From the NCBI GenBank assembly GCA_031265635.1, contig JAISCK010000156.1, positions 1 to 5,454 on the forward strand: 5,454 nucleotides of DNA. Reading direction: 5' to 3'. The DNA is from Spirochaetaceae bacterium (GTDB taxonomy: Bacteria > Spirochaetota > Spirochaetia > Treponematales > Breznakiellaceae). This document shows, one piece after another, positions 1 to 5,454 of the stretch. A program made the translations under genes and the position numbers. Each line of letters begins with the position of its first letter. The stretch's first letter is position 1. The notes under the pieces were generated by a model that worked only from the letters and a program-made list of their open reading frames with translations, ran no database searches and was not told the DNA's origin.

Positions 1-60
1 AGTAATAACGAGCGTATCCGCACGATAATACGAGAGTAAGTACCGTAATCCGGCATCCTG

Positions 61-170
61 CCGCCCCCCGGCTCCACCAGGGGGGTAGGCGCAGACTTTA
101 GGCTGCGCCGTAGGGGGGCCGGGCGCTGAGGCGGCTTTTTGCAACCGACGGTAAGGAAACAGGCCCCCCT
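61..170. repeat. GC-rich intergenic segment with competing inverted repeats
   Basis: Several complementary segments are packed together. C6 at 64-69 can pair with G6 at 80-85 or with G6 at 113-118. GGCGCAG (88-94) and CTGCGCC (103-109) form a perfect 7-bp stem around an 8-nt loop. AGGGGGGCC (112-120) is the exact inverse of GGCCCCCCT (162-170). AGGGGGG also occurs twice as a direct repeat (79-85 and 112-118), flanking the central hairpin. The C6 arm has two possible partners and the second G6 arm also has two, so the structures exclude one another. The pattern looks like a non-coding repeat element or a structured RNA; nothing identifies a known family. It lies more than 100 bases beyond the operon's last stop codon. 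Confidence 0.55.
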
Positions 171-187
171 TCCCCTTTCTTTTACTT

Positions 188-268
188 ATTCGACTTCTTC
201 TCATTTAATTGACCGCGAAGCGGTCTACTTAGCGGTGATTCTTCTTCGGTTCGATTCGACTTAGCGGT
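188..268. repeat. Short interspersed direct repeats in an A+T-rich spacer
   Basis: ATTCGACTT occurs at 188-196 and 254-262, and ACTTAGCGGT at 227-236 and 259-268 (32 bases apart). The second copies of the two motifs overlap each other. GCGGT occurs three times (220-224, 232-236, 264-268). The composition is much richer in A+T than the genes. The stretch appears to be built from shuffled copies of a few short words, as in decayed intergenic repeats. No open reading frame of note runs through it. Confidence 0.5.
211..225. repeat. Short perfect hairpin downstream of the operon
   Basis: GACCGC (211-216) and GCGGTC (220-225) are exact inverse complements around a 3-nt loop, 62 bases past the DUF4340 stop. 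On the minus strand the hairpin is followed by AATTAAAT, not a proper T-run, so it is at best a weak intrinsic terminator for the operon. It may equally be part of the repeat region around it, since the ACCGC arm can also pair with the GCGGT copies at 232-236 and 264-268. Confidence 0.45.
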
Positions 269-287
269 AAATTCCTCTTCCTCTCCC

Positions 288-1241
288 CTACTCCGCCGCC
301 AGAAAGCCCTCGCTGTCCCTGAACAGCCGCCCTACCGTCCATTCGGCGAGGGCGTATACATAGGGCGAGCCTGCCGGCGTGCCCGAGACCGTGAGGCCGC
401 GTTTTCCGTCGTCAAGGGCGGGGCCCAGGGAGAGGCCGCGGCGAGTTCCGTCGGCAAGTTCTATGCTTATGGTTCCCTGGTTGAAAAAGGGGTCCGAGGG
501 TTTGAGGGAGGGTACAAAATCATCGGCTTCGGCGTTAAGCAGGGTCCTGATGTAGGAATCAACCGCGGCGGCGTCGGCGGCCTTGTTGTTTACGGTCCAG
601 GTTCCGCTGTCCCGCGCCAGAATCACCGGGTCTCTGCCGGGCGGGTAGCGCAGTTCCACTGTCTGCACCTGGTCCGGCGTTCCCCCTAACAGGCGCAAAT
701 CATACCAGCTCTGCCTTCGTGATCCGGCATAGGACGAAAAGCTCCTTTCGCCGGAGCGTATTTCCCTTGCGTTGCTTTTTCGCAGGTACACGTCGCTGCC
801 CAGGGCGTCGGTCCCGCCGACAAGGAGTTCAAGGAGGGGCGTGGCGTTGGCGCCGCCGTAGAGGCGTATGTGGGCGGCCTCCCCGCTTACGCCGAGTCTT
901 TCCCGCGACGCTTCGGAAGCGGCCCTGACAGGATAGCTTGCCCGGCGGGAAAGCAGGGCGAGTAAATCCTCCACCCGTTCTTCCCTGGCCGGGAACAGCG
1001 CGCCGGCAAGCAGGGCGCGCCACGCGCCGTCACGGTACAGCAGGGTTACTTCGCTGTCGGCAACACCGGGGGAGCCCAGTTCTATGCGGTCTACTTCGCT
1101 AATGAATTTTCTATCAAGCCAGGTATACAGGGAATTACGGGAAGCGCTGCGCTCGGGGTCAAACACATAACTTGCCGCGAGGAGGAGAACCAGCGCGCCT
1201 GTAATAAGCAGCAGGGCGCGGATTTTGTTTTTATACGTCAT
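288..1241 (-). CDS. DUF4340 family membrane-anchored protein
   Basis: This 317-residue protein belongs to the DUF4340 group that often follows GldG-type genes. It has a short basic N-terminus (MTYKNKIR), one membrane helix at about residues 9-27, and then an extracytoplasmic domain with a family-typical GG-(D)-x-YLR stretch at 142-154 and WYDLRLL at 179-185. Two segments (about 50-101 and 192-241) have the same pattern, suggesting an internal duplication. The start chosen here is the ATG at 1241, which has AGGAGG seven bases upstream. A start at 1298 would add 19 Gly/Pro-rich residues that merely read the end of GldG in another frame. With the chosen start the gene overlaps GldG by 11 nt. It is the last gene of the operon and ends in TAG. 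No enzymatic motif is seen. It is inferred to be a subunit of, or a partner to, the GldG-type protein in the transporter complex. Confidence 0.85.
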   Translation of the reverse strand: MTYKNKIRALLLITGALVLLLAASYVFDPERSASRNSLYTWLDRKFISEVDRIELGSPGVADSEVTLLYRDGAWRALLAGALFPAREERVEDLLALLSRRASYPVRAASEASRERLGVSGEAAHIRLYGGANATPLLELLVGGTDALGSDVYLRKSNAREIRSGERSFSSYAGSRRQSWYDLRLLGGTPDQVQTVELRYPPGRDPVILARDSGTWTVNNKAADAAAVDSYIRTLLNAEADDFVPSLKPSDPFFNQGTISIELADGTRRGLSLGPALDDGKRGLTVSGTPAGSPYVYALAEWTVGRLFRDSEGFLAAE

Positions 1242-2829
1242 GACTTGCCCTCCTCCCCCCGGCTTTCCGCTTCCACGAGCGGGCGGCGCCAAGGACAATG
1301 AGGCCCAGGGGCAGGAGCACTACATTGAGGGCCTGGCTCCACAGTATGGCGCTCCCGCGCCGTACCGGGTCGGTGATTTTGTCCAGCCTTCCCTCAGGGG
1401 AACTCCTGTTGCCTATGCTGATAATATCGTCGTCGTTTCCCAGCCAGTCGGCGGCCTGTACCATAAAGCTCAAGTTGCGCTCGCTGCGGGTCATCGCTAT
1501 GATGCCGGTAAGATAATCGGTATCGCCCAGGACCACAACCCGGGACGGGCGCGGGGTATCCGGCAGGGGGGGGAGTTCTTCTCCTTCCTGTACGGGGGGA
1601 AGATCCCTGAACCAGCTTGGAAAGGTCCCCGCGAGGGCCGCGGCCATTATTTTCCGCCCCCTGGTGTCGGGCTCTTCACGCCTGAAAAGATAGTCGACCA
1701 TTTCGGGAGACGCGGCAAAATCCCTGGTCATAAGCCACGCCCGGTCCGTGGTGCCGAAAAGGGCCTCGGCGCTTACGCCTTCCGGGGGATTGAGTTCCAG
1801 GGGGCTTGCCCAGTAGAGGTCGACGCCGTTAAAGGCTGAAGTAAGGGGATGGGTTTTGCTGCCGGCCTCAGGCTGTATGCCTATCCAGAAGGGGTATTGT
1901 ACCAGGCGAAGCTGAACCATGCCTCCGGCTGTCTGGGTTCTCAGGGGCCAGGTCAGGGCGTTTTGATCCAGAACCAGGCTGGGTTGTACCGTGGCGCCGT
2001 AGAACGAAATCATGGCCAGAAGGCCCCTGTCCATGACAAAATCAGGCGTTATGCCCTGTTCAAAATCTATGGCAACGCTTTCAACGGAGAAAAACACCCT
2101 TCCCCCGCCCTGTATGTACCTGTCTATGCGGTAGAGCGCCCCGTCGTCCAGAACCCCGGCGCCGCCTATGACAAGGAGCGAGGGGAGTTCGTCGGGGATG
2201 TCGTCCCCGCCGTTTATTTCCCTGATTCTGTAGGCCGCGCCCCGTAAAGCCTGGTCAAGATAGCCGTAATCGCCGGCCCAGCTTCTGCCGGGATCGCCCA
2301 CGATGACGCCTATTTCGCGCTGTTTTTCCCGGACCATGTTCCTGATACGGGAGGTAAGGTCGTATTCGAGGGTATCGATAGAAAACACAAAGGGCAGCAC
2401 TTCCTGCCGGTCGAGGTATTCAACCAGTATGCCGGAATAAACCGTCGCCACGCTGGCCTGGTCCTGTTCCACGGTCTCTATCTGGTTGGCCACTATACCC
2501 AGCCGGTCCATGAGATCCGTAAGGCCGGAGCGCACCGGGTCCCGTATGCTGACTTCTATCCTGCCCCGGGAATTATCGGCGTATTCCCTGAGCAGGTCCC
2601 CGACTTCCCTGGGCACGGGATGTATCCGCTCCAGGCGGTCGGAGAGAAAATAGTTTATCCGCACCTGGTCTTCAAGCTCCCGGTACAGTTCCCGGGAAAC
2701 CCTGGAAATCGTATAGGCCCTGTTGTCGCTCATGTCAAGACGGAAAAAGACCCTTCGCGTTACCAGAAACGCCAGGATAATGGCCAGGAGGGACAGGGCG
2801 CTCAGTACAGACGCTTCACGCTTGTTCAT
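1231..2829 (-). CDS. GldG-type ABC transporter auxiliary membrane protein
   Basis: This 532-residue protein is recognised as a GldG-like auxiliary component of Gld-type ABC transporters. A membrane helix at about 7-24 follows a short charged N-terminus. A long soluble region (about 25-495) begins with the family's LDMSDNRAYTISRVS block (31-45). A second helix at about 497-516 is followed by a basic tail, so both ends should be cytoplasmic and the large domain extracytoplasmic. Within that domain, residues 172-250 (REIGVIVGD, then LLVIGG and GGGRVFFSVE) and VVVLGDTDYLTG (431-442) match the ABC-transporter auxiliary family as I know it; the domain resembles a class I glutamine amidotransferase-like fold but shows no obvious catalytic triad. 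The ATG lies one base after the permease stop, with GGAG five bases upstream. The 3' end overlaps the DUF4340 gene by 11 nt and carries that gene's ribosome binding site. Its role is probably structural or substrate-related beside the permease; the substrate is unknown. Confidence 0.88.
   Translation of the reverse strand: MNKREASVLSALSLLAIILAFLVTRRVFFRLDMSDNRAYTISRVSRELYRELEDQVRINYFLSDRLERIHPVPREVGDLLREYADNSRGRIEVSIRDPVRSGLTDLMDRLGIVANQIETVEQDQASVATVYSGILVEYLDRQEVLPFVFSIDTLEYDLTSRIRNMVREKQREIGVIVGDPGRSWAGDYGYLDQALRGAAYRIREINGGDDIPDELPSLLVIGGAGVLDDGALYRIDRYIQGGGRVFFSVESVAIDFEQGITPDFVMDRGLLAMISFYGATVQPSLVLDQNALTWPLRTQTAGGMVQLRLVQYPFWIGIQPEAGSKTHPLTSAFNGVDLYWASPLELNPPEGVSAEALFGTTDRAWLMTRDFAASPEMVDYLFRREEPDTRGRKIMAAALAGTFPSWFRDLPPVQEGEELPPLPDTPRPSRVVVLGDTDYLTGIIAMTRSERNLSFMVQAADWLGNDDDIISIGNRSSPEGRLDKITDPVRRGSAILWSQALNVVLLPLGLIVLGAARSWKRKAGGRRASHDV
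1249..1256 (-). promoter_or_regulatory. Ribosome binding site that decides the DUF4340 start
   Basis: GGAGGAGG on the minus strand, seven bases before the ATG at 1241. It lies within the final GldG codons for Gly-Arg-Arg. It is the strongest Shine-Dalgarno match in the window and is the reason for preferring the start at 1241 over the upstream in-frame ATG at 1298. Confidence 0.85.
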
Positions 2830-2830
2830 G

Positions 2831-3583
2831 CTAACTCCACTTCCTGAACAGGATGACCCTGGTGTTGAGAAAGAGAAACAAAAGGGCGCTCAGTATAAAG
2901 AAAGAGCCGTCGCGGGAATCAAGGATTCCCTTTGAAAAACTTTCAAAATGAAAGGCCAGGGAAATAAAATTGCAGAAACTTCCGATAAAGCCCGGAAGAT
3001 TGAAGGTGAAATTAAGCTGGCTTACCAGCATCATGGCCATGAGGACCACGGCGCTTCCCAGAAAGGCCCCGGCCTGGTTTTTGGAAAGGCTCGAAAGGAG
3101 CAGCCCCAGGGACAGGGCGGAAGAACCGAGGAGCAGGGCCCCTATATATTCGCAGAGTATCACCCCGGCCTGAAAGCGCCCCAGGGGCAAGAGGCTCAGG
3201 GGCACGGGAACGGTAAGGACAAGGAAGAAGCAGAGCACGCCGAGGGAAGAAAGGAACTTCCCCAGCACCAGGTCCCATTCGGAAAAGGGCATGGTAAGCA
3301 GCAATTCCACGCTCCCTGTTTTTCTTTCTTCGGCCCAACTCTTCATGGTGATGACCGGAATGACCAGGATAAAGGCCAGGGGGAAGCCTGAAAAATACGG
3401 CCTGAGGCTGGCGCTCCCCATGACAAAAAAGCGCTGCATATAAAAAAACCATACCGAGGTAAAGACCAGGAAAAACACCCCGATGCCGTAGACCGCCGGG
3501 GCGTAACTGGAAGAGTAAAGCTCCCTGGCCGCGAGGGCCAGCGCCCGCCGGGGAAGAAACTCCCCGCTGTCCGGTGTTTTCAT
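2831..3583 (-). CDS. ABC-2 type permease, GldF-like
   Basis: This 250-residue integral membrane protein is the membrane half of the ABC transporter. About six hydrophobic segments are visible: residues 28-49, 66-81, 112-134, 142-165, 172-190 and 226-241. The cytoplasmic loop after the second segment carries EERKTGSVELLLTMP (85-99), the most recognisable motif of ABC-2 permeases of the GldF/NosY type, followed by a D-x5-KF block (104-110). A loop at about 191-225 probably faces outward. The length fits the family. The start ATG overlaps the ATPase stop as ATGA and has GGGGAGG four bases upstream, lying in the last ATPase codons. The stop TAG is one base from the next ATG. Only one permease gene is present, so it likely works as a homodimer, or with the GldG-type protein in the GldF-GldG arrangement known from Flavobacterium. 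The substrate is not evident from the sequence. Confidence 0.9.
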   Translation of the reverse strand: MKTPDSGEFLPRRALALAARELYSSSYAPAVYGIGVFFLVFTSVWFFYMQRFFVMGSASLRPYFSGFPLAFILVIPVITMKSWAEERKTGSVELLLTMPFSEWDLVLGKFLSSLGVLCFFLVLTVPVPLSLLPLGRFQAGVILCEYIGALLLGSSALSLGLLLSSLSKNQAGAFLGSAVVLMAMMLVSQLNFTFNLPGFIGSFCNFISLAFHFESFSKGILDSRDGSFFILSALLFLFLNTRVILFRKWS

Positions 3584-4515
3584 GATTCCTCCCCGTCCCG
3601 CGTCAGCTTTACAAAAATATCCTCAAGGCTTAGGCGTTTTTGGCTCATCGAAAGTATCTTGAGCCCCCCGGCGACAGCCCAGTCAAAGACAGCCTCCCCG
3701 TCTATGCCTCCGGCGGAGAACGAAAGGGAGACGGTCATGTCGTCCCGCTCAACGATTTTTTCCTGCCCGGCTCCCAGCCGCCTGAAAAGTTCCCCTGTCT
3801 CAGCGGCGCTCTTTCCCTTGAGCACCAGGTCCCAGGAAATTTCCCCTTTCATGGTACGGGCTATTTCTTCGGGGCTGCCCTGGGCGGCTATGCGCCCCTC
3901 GTGTATGATCAGCACCTGGGAACATACCGCTTCGACTTCCTGGAGTATGTGGGTAGAAAGTATGACCGTCTTGCTCTTTCCCAAACCTTTGATAAGGCCG
4001 CGTATTTCGATAATCTGGTTGGGGTCAAGACCGCCTGTGGGCTCGTCAAGTATGAGTATGGGAGGATCGTGAATGATGGCCTGGGCAAGGCCCACCCGCT
4101 GCTTATAGCCTTTTGAAAGGGTTTCTATGGGTTTGCCGGCGGCTTCCTCAAGGCCGCAGGACTCAAGGGCCCTGGAAACGGCGTTTTTTCTTTTATCCTT
4201 TGGAATGAGCCGGGACGCGGCGGCAAAGCCGAGGTATTCTGCGGGAGTAAGGTCGCCGTACAGGGGAACGCTTTCGGGAAGATAGCCTATGCGCTTTTTT
4301 ACTTCCACCGGATGGTCCTGTACCGAGACGCCGTCTACCTTGGCCTCCCCGCTTGTGGGGAAATGATAGCCCGCGAGGACCTTCATCACCGTGGTTTTTC
4401 CCGCGCCGTTGGGGCCGAGAAAACCGAGGACCTGGCCGGCGCCTACCGAAAAGGAAACATCCTTGACCGCTTCTACATCGCCGTAGCGTTTTGAGAGGCC
4501 GTGAACCTCTATCAT
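3580..4515 (-). CDS. ABC transporter ATP-binding protein, GldA/ABC-2 type
   Basis: This 311-residue cytoplasmic ATPase should power the membrane protein encoded next to it. All core elements are present: Walker A GPNGAGKTT (34-42), signature LSKGYKQR (133-140), Walker B ILILDEPT (153-160) with catalytic E158, D-loop GGLDP (161-165) and switch histidine H189 in STHIL. At the Q-loop the sequence reads GYLPE (77-81), with glutamate where many ABC ATPases have glutamine; from memory this is common in the GldA/ABC-2 exporter group. Residues from about 220 form the extra C-terminal domain of this group and end in the typical SLEDIFVKLT block (296-305). The ATG is preceded by AGGAGG with a 7-nt spacer. 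The gene follows rnz by 11 nt and overlaps the permease by 4 nt (ATGA). The domain order and the permease, GldG and DUF4340 neighbours point to the Gld-like subfamily. The substrate is unknown; export is inferred from the family. Confidence 0.93.
   Translation of the reverse strand: MIEVHGLSKRYGDVEAVKDVSFSVGAGQVLGFLGPNGAGKTTVMKVLAGYHFPTSGEAKVDGVSVQDHPVEVKKRIGYLPESVPLYGDLTPAEYLGFAAASRLIPKDKRKNAVSRALESCGLEEAAGKPIETLSKGYKQRVGLAQAIIHDPPILILDEPTGGLDPNQIIEIRGLIKGLGKSKTVILSTHILQEVEAVCSQVLIIHEGRIAAQGSPEEIARTMKGEISWDLVLKGKSAAETGELFRRLGAGQEKIVERDDMTVSLSFSAGGIDGEAVFDWAVAGGLKILSMSQKRLSLEDIFVKLTRDGEES
3588..3594 (-). promoter_or_regulatory. Ribosome binding site of the permease gene
   Basis: GGGGAGG on the minus strand, four bases before the permease ATG (3583), inside the final Gly-Glu-Glu codons of the ATPase gene. 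Together with the ATGA overlap it points to termination-reinitiation coupling of the two subunits. The spacer is on the short side. Confidence 0.8.
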
Positions 4516-4522
4516 GGAAAGC

Positions 4523-4528
4523 CCTCCT
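4523..4528 (-). promoter_or_regulatory. Ribosome binding site of the ATPase gene, overlapping the rnz stop
   Basis: AGGAGG on the minus strand, seven bases before the ATPase ATG (4515). Its first two bases are the last two of the rnz TAG stop (4529-4527), so a ribosome ending rnz sits on this site. This supports coupled translation of the two genes. Confidence 0.85.
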
Positions 4529-5453
4529 AATCTATATACTCAATGGGGAATACGGCCCTGTCCCTGGTAAGCACCGTATCGGGAAATATTTCCCTGGCTT
4601 CCTTGAGAAGCTGTTTCAGGTTGAATTCAGTATAACGGGGGCTGTAGTGTATGAGGCCCAGCCTGCGCACCTTTGCCTTTGCCGCAAGATGCGCCGCCTG
4701 GCAGGCGGTCATGTGCTTCTTTTCCCTGGCGCTTTCTTCCAGGGCCTTTTCGAACATGCCCTCGCAGATAAAAAGGTCAGACCCGGCGACCTCGTTTGCT
4801 ATTTCGGGAAAGGCCAGGGTATCGGTAACAAAGGAGAATTTTCTGCCGGTGCGGGGGCTGCCCAGCACCTCGTCCGGGCGGACATCAACGCCGTCCTCGT
4901 TCTTGACAATTTCCCCGGCCTGGAGCCGCGCCCAGAGCGGCCCCCTCTTGACGCCAAGCTCCAGGGCCCGCTCCGGGTGAAACTCGCCGGGCCGCCCTTC
5001 TTCTTCAAGCGTATACCCGTAGCAGGGCTTGGTATGCCGCAGGGGGAAAGCCCGTACCGTAAAGCCGTCGCCTTTGTATACCGGGCCGGGGCCTTCGATT
5101 TCCTTTATGATGATTTCGTAGTTGATATACATATCAAGGACGCGCCGGTTGACTTCGATGTATTCGGCTATGCGGGGCGGGCCTATGATGTACAGGGGAT
5201 CGTCCCGGTCAACCTGGGAGGAAAGCATCAAAAGGCCCGGTATGCCGGTAACATGGTCGGCGTGGGTATGGCTTATGAAGACAGCCGATATTTTCTTCCA
5301 CCTGAGATTAAGGCGGCGCAGCGAGACCTGTGTCCCCTCGCCGCCGTCAAACAGAAAAAGATCCCCTTCGCGCCGGAGGAGCACCGATGTAAGATGACGG
5401 TTCGGCAGGGGAACCATGCCGCCGGACCCGAGAATAAACGCCTCAAGATTCAT
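4527..5453 (-). CDS. rnz: Ribonuclease Z (tRNA 3'-end endonuclease)
   Basis: This 308-residue protein is a metallo-beta-lactamase-fold endonuclease that cuts precursor tRNAs just after the discriminator base, in the cytoplasm. The zinc-ligand set is complete: the HxHxDH motif at residues 62-67 (H62, H64, D66, H67), then H140, D211 and H269. The family's EG(M/T)F motif (E231) and the conserved H247 in a KHMTA context are also present. From memory these positions nearly coincide with Bacillus subtilis RNase Z, and the length is normal for the short bacterial form. The segment at about 158-205, with GPLWARLQ-G and a later PRTGRK, is the usual family block before the aspartate ligand. A small variation is DGGEGTQ at 36-42, where many homologues have cysteine at the second position. 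The start is the first ATG, one base from the window edge, so its ribosome binding site cannot be seen. Its stop overlaps the Shine-Dalgarno sequence of the ATPase gene, which suggests co-transcription. Family assignment is very secure. Confidence 0.96.
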   Translation of the reverse strand: MNLEAFILGSGGMVPLPNRHLTSVLLRREGDLFLFDGGEGTQVSLRRLNLRWKKISAVFISHTHADHVTGIPGLLMLSSQVDRDDPLYIIGPPRIAEYIEVNRRVLDMYINYEIIIKEIEGPGPVYKGDGFTVRAFPLRHTKPCYGYTLEEEGRPGEFHPERALELGVKRGPLWARLQAGEIVKNEDGVDVRPDEVLGSPRTGRKFSFVTDTLAFPEIANEVAGSDLFICEGMFEKALEESAREKKHMTACQAAHLAAKAKVRRLGLIHYSPRYTEFNLKQLLKEAREIFPDTVLTRDRAVFPIEYID

Positions 5454-5454
5454 C

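Noticed and set aside
1..38. An imperfect direct repeat, TAATAACGAG (3-12) and TAATACGAG (26-34)
   Set aside because: There are only two short, inexact copies at the edge of the window, so it cannot be told from chance or from part of a larger repeat lying outside.
70..79. GGCTCCACCA, which resembles the 3' end of a tRNA or tmRNA
   Set aside because: The upstream 69 bases contain no T-arm sequence of the GGTTCGA type and no matching acceptor strand, so no tRNA or tmRNA can be drawn.
49..129. A plus-strand open stretch ending in TGA at 127-129 that reads as a Pro/Gly/Arg-rich peptide
   Set aside because: An in-frame TAA at 46-48 precedes it and no start codon follows, so it cannot be translated by itself. 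It is better explained by the GC-rich repeat.
118..140. A possible plus-strand intrinsic terminator: GCCG and CGGC arms followed by five T
   Set aside because: The stem has only four base pairs and a 10-nt loop, and no plus-strand gene is seen upstream within the window. It could end a transcript entering from the left, but the support is too thin for a feature.
1..185. A minus-strand frame open from 185 to the left edge, with possible starts GTG at 77 and ATG at 56
   Set aside because: The frame runs through the inverted-repeat block, has no properly spaced ribosome binding site (an AGG touches the ATG) and gives only about 18-25 codons before the edge. A gene continuing beyond the window cannot be excluded but is not supported.
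1242..1298. A longer DUF4340 protein starting at 1298
   Set aside because: The 19 extra residues overlap the GldG C-terminal coding sequence in another frame and are Gly/Pro-rich. The internal ATG at 1241 has a strong Shine-Dalgarno site and places a normal basic N-terminus directly before the membrane helix.
1225..1839. A 204-codon plus-strand open frame opposite the GldG-type gene
   Set aside because: It lies wholly antisense to a well-supported family gene, apart from a few bases opposite the DUF4340 start, and its protein has a low-complexity Gly/Pro/Arg composition typical of a shadow frame in GC-rich DNA. No ribosome binding site or recognisable domain was seen.
2948..3391. A 147-codon plus-strand frame and a 146-codon minus-strand frame within the permease gene
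   Set aside because: Both overlap the permease, whose membrane helices and EERKTGS motif are unmistakable. The shadow products are rich in Gly, Lys, Gln or Arg/Pro and show no domain.

Overview
The window carries five consecutive genes, all read on the minus strand, followed by a short non-coding tail at the left end (positions 1-287). In transcription order (right to left) they are a complete ribonuclease Z gene (rnz), an ABC-transporter ATPase of the GldA/ABC-2 type, a six-helix ABC-2 permease of the GldF type, a GldG-type auxiliary membrane protein, and a DUF4340 protein. No gene is broken. The rnz start codon lies one base from the right edge, so the promoter and ribosome binding site of the operon are outside the window.

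The organism is probably a spirochaete, most likely a treponeme with a fairly GC-rich genome such as those from termite guts. This rests on the wording of the RNase Z N-terminus and on the gene order, judged from memory of the families without any search. The coding part is GC-rich, whereas the stretch at about 176-282 is A+T-rich.

The genes are packed very tightly: rnz-ATPase gap 11 nt, ATPase-permease overlap 4 nt (ATGA), permease-GldG gap 1 nt, GldG-DUF4340 overlap 11 nt. Each downstream gene has its Shine-Dalgarno sequence inside the end of the gene before it, so one transcript with translational coupling is likely. No internal promoter or terminator was seen.

The last four genes look like one membrane machine: a cytoplasmic ATPase drives a permease, and two membrane-anchored proteins with large extracytoplasmic domains sit beside it. 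In Flavobacterium, GldA, GldF and GldG are needed for gliding. In other bacteria the same module, often with DUF4340, has no established substrate. RNase Z acts on tRNA 3' ends and has no obvious link with transport beyond sharing the operon.

The tail at 1-287 holds no convincing gene. It contains a GC-rich segment of competing inverted repeats (about 61-170), a perfect small hairpin (211-225) and short direct repeats (188-268). This looks like an intergenic repeat element, and it is the least explained part of the window. I found no clearly new biological system; the interesting points are modest and listed as such.
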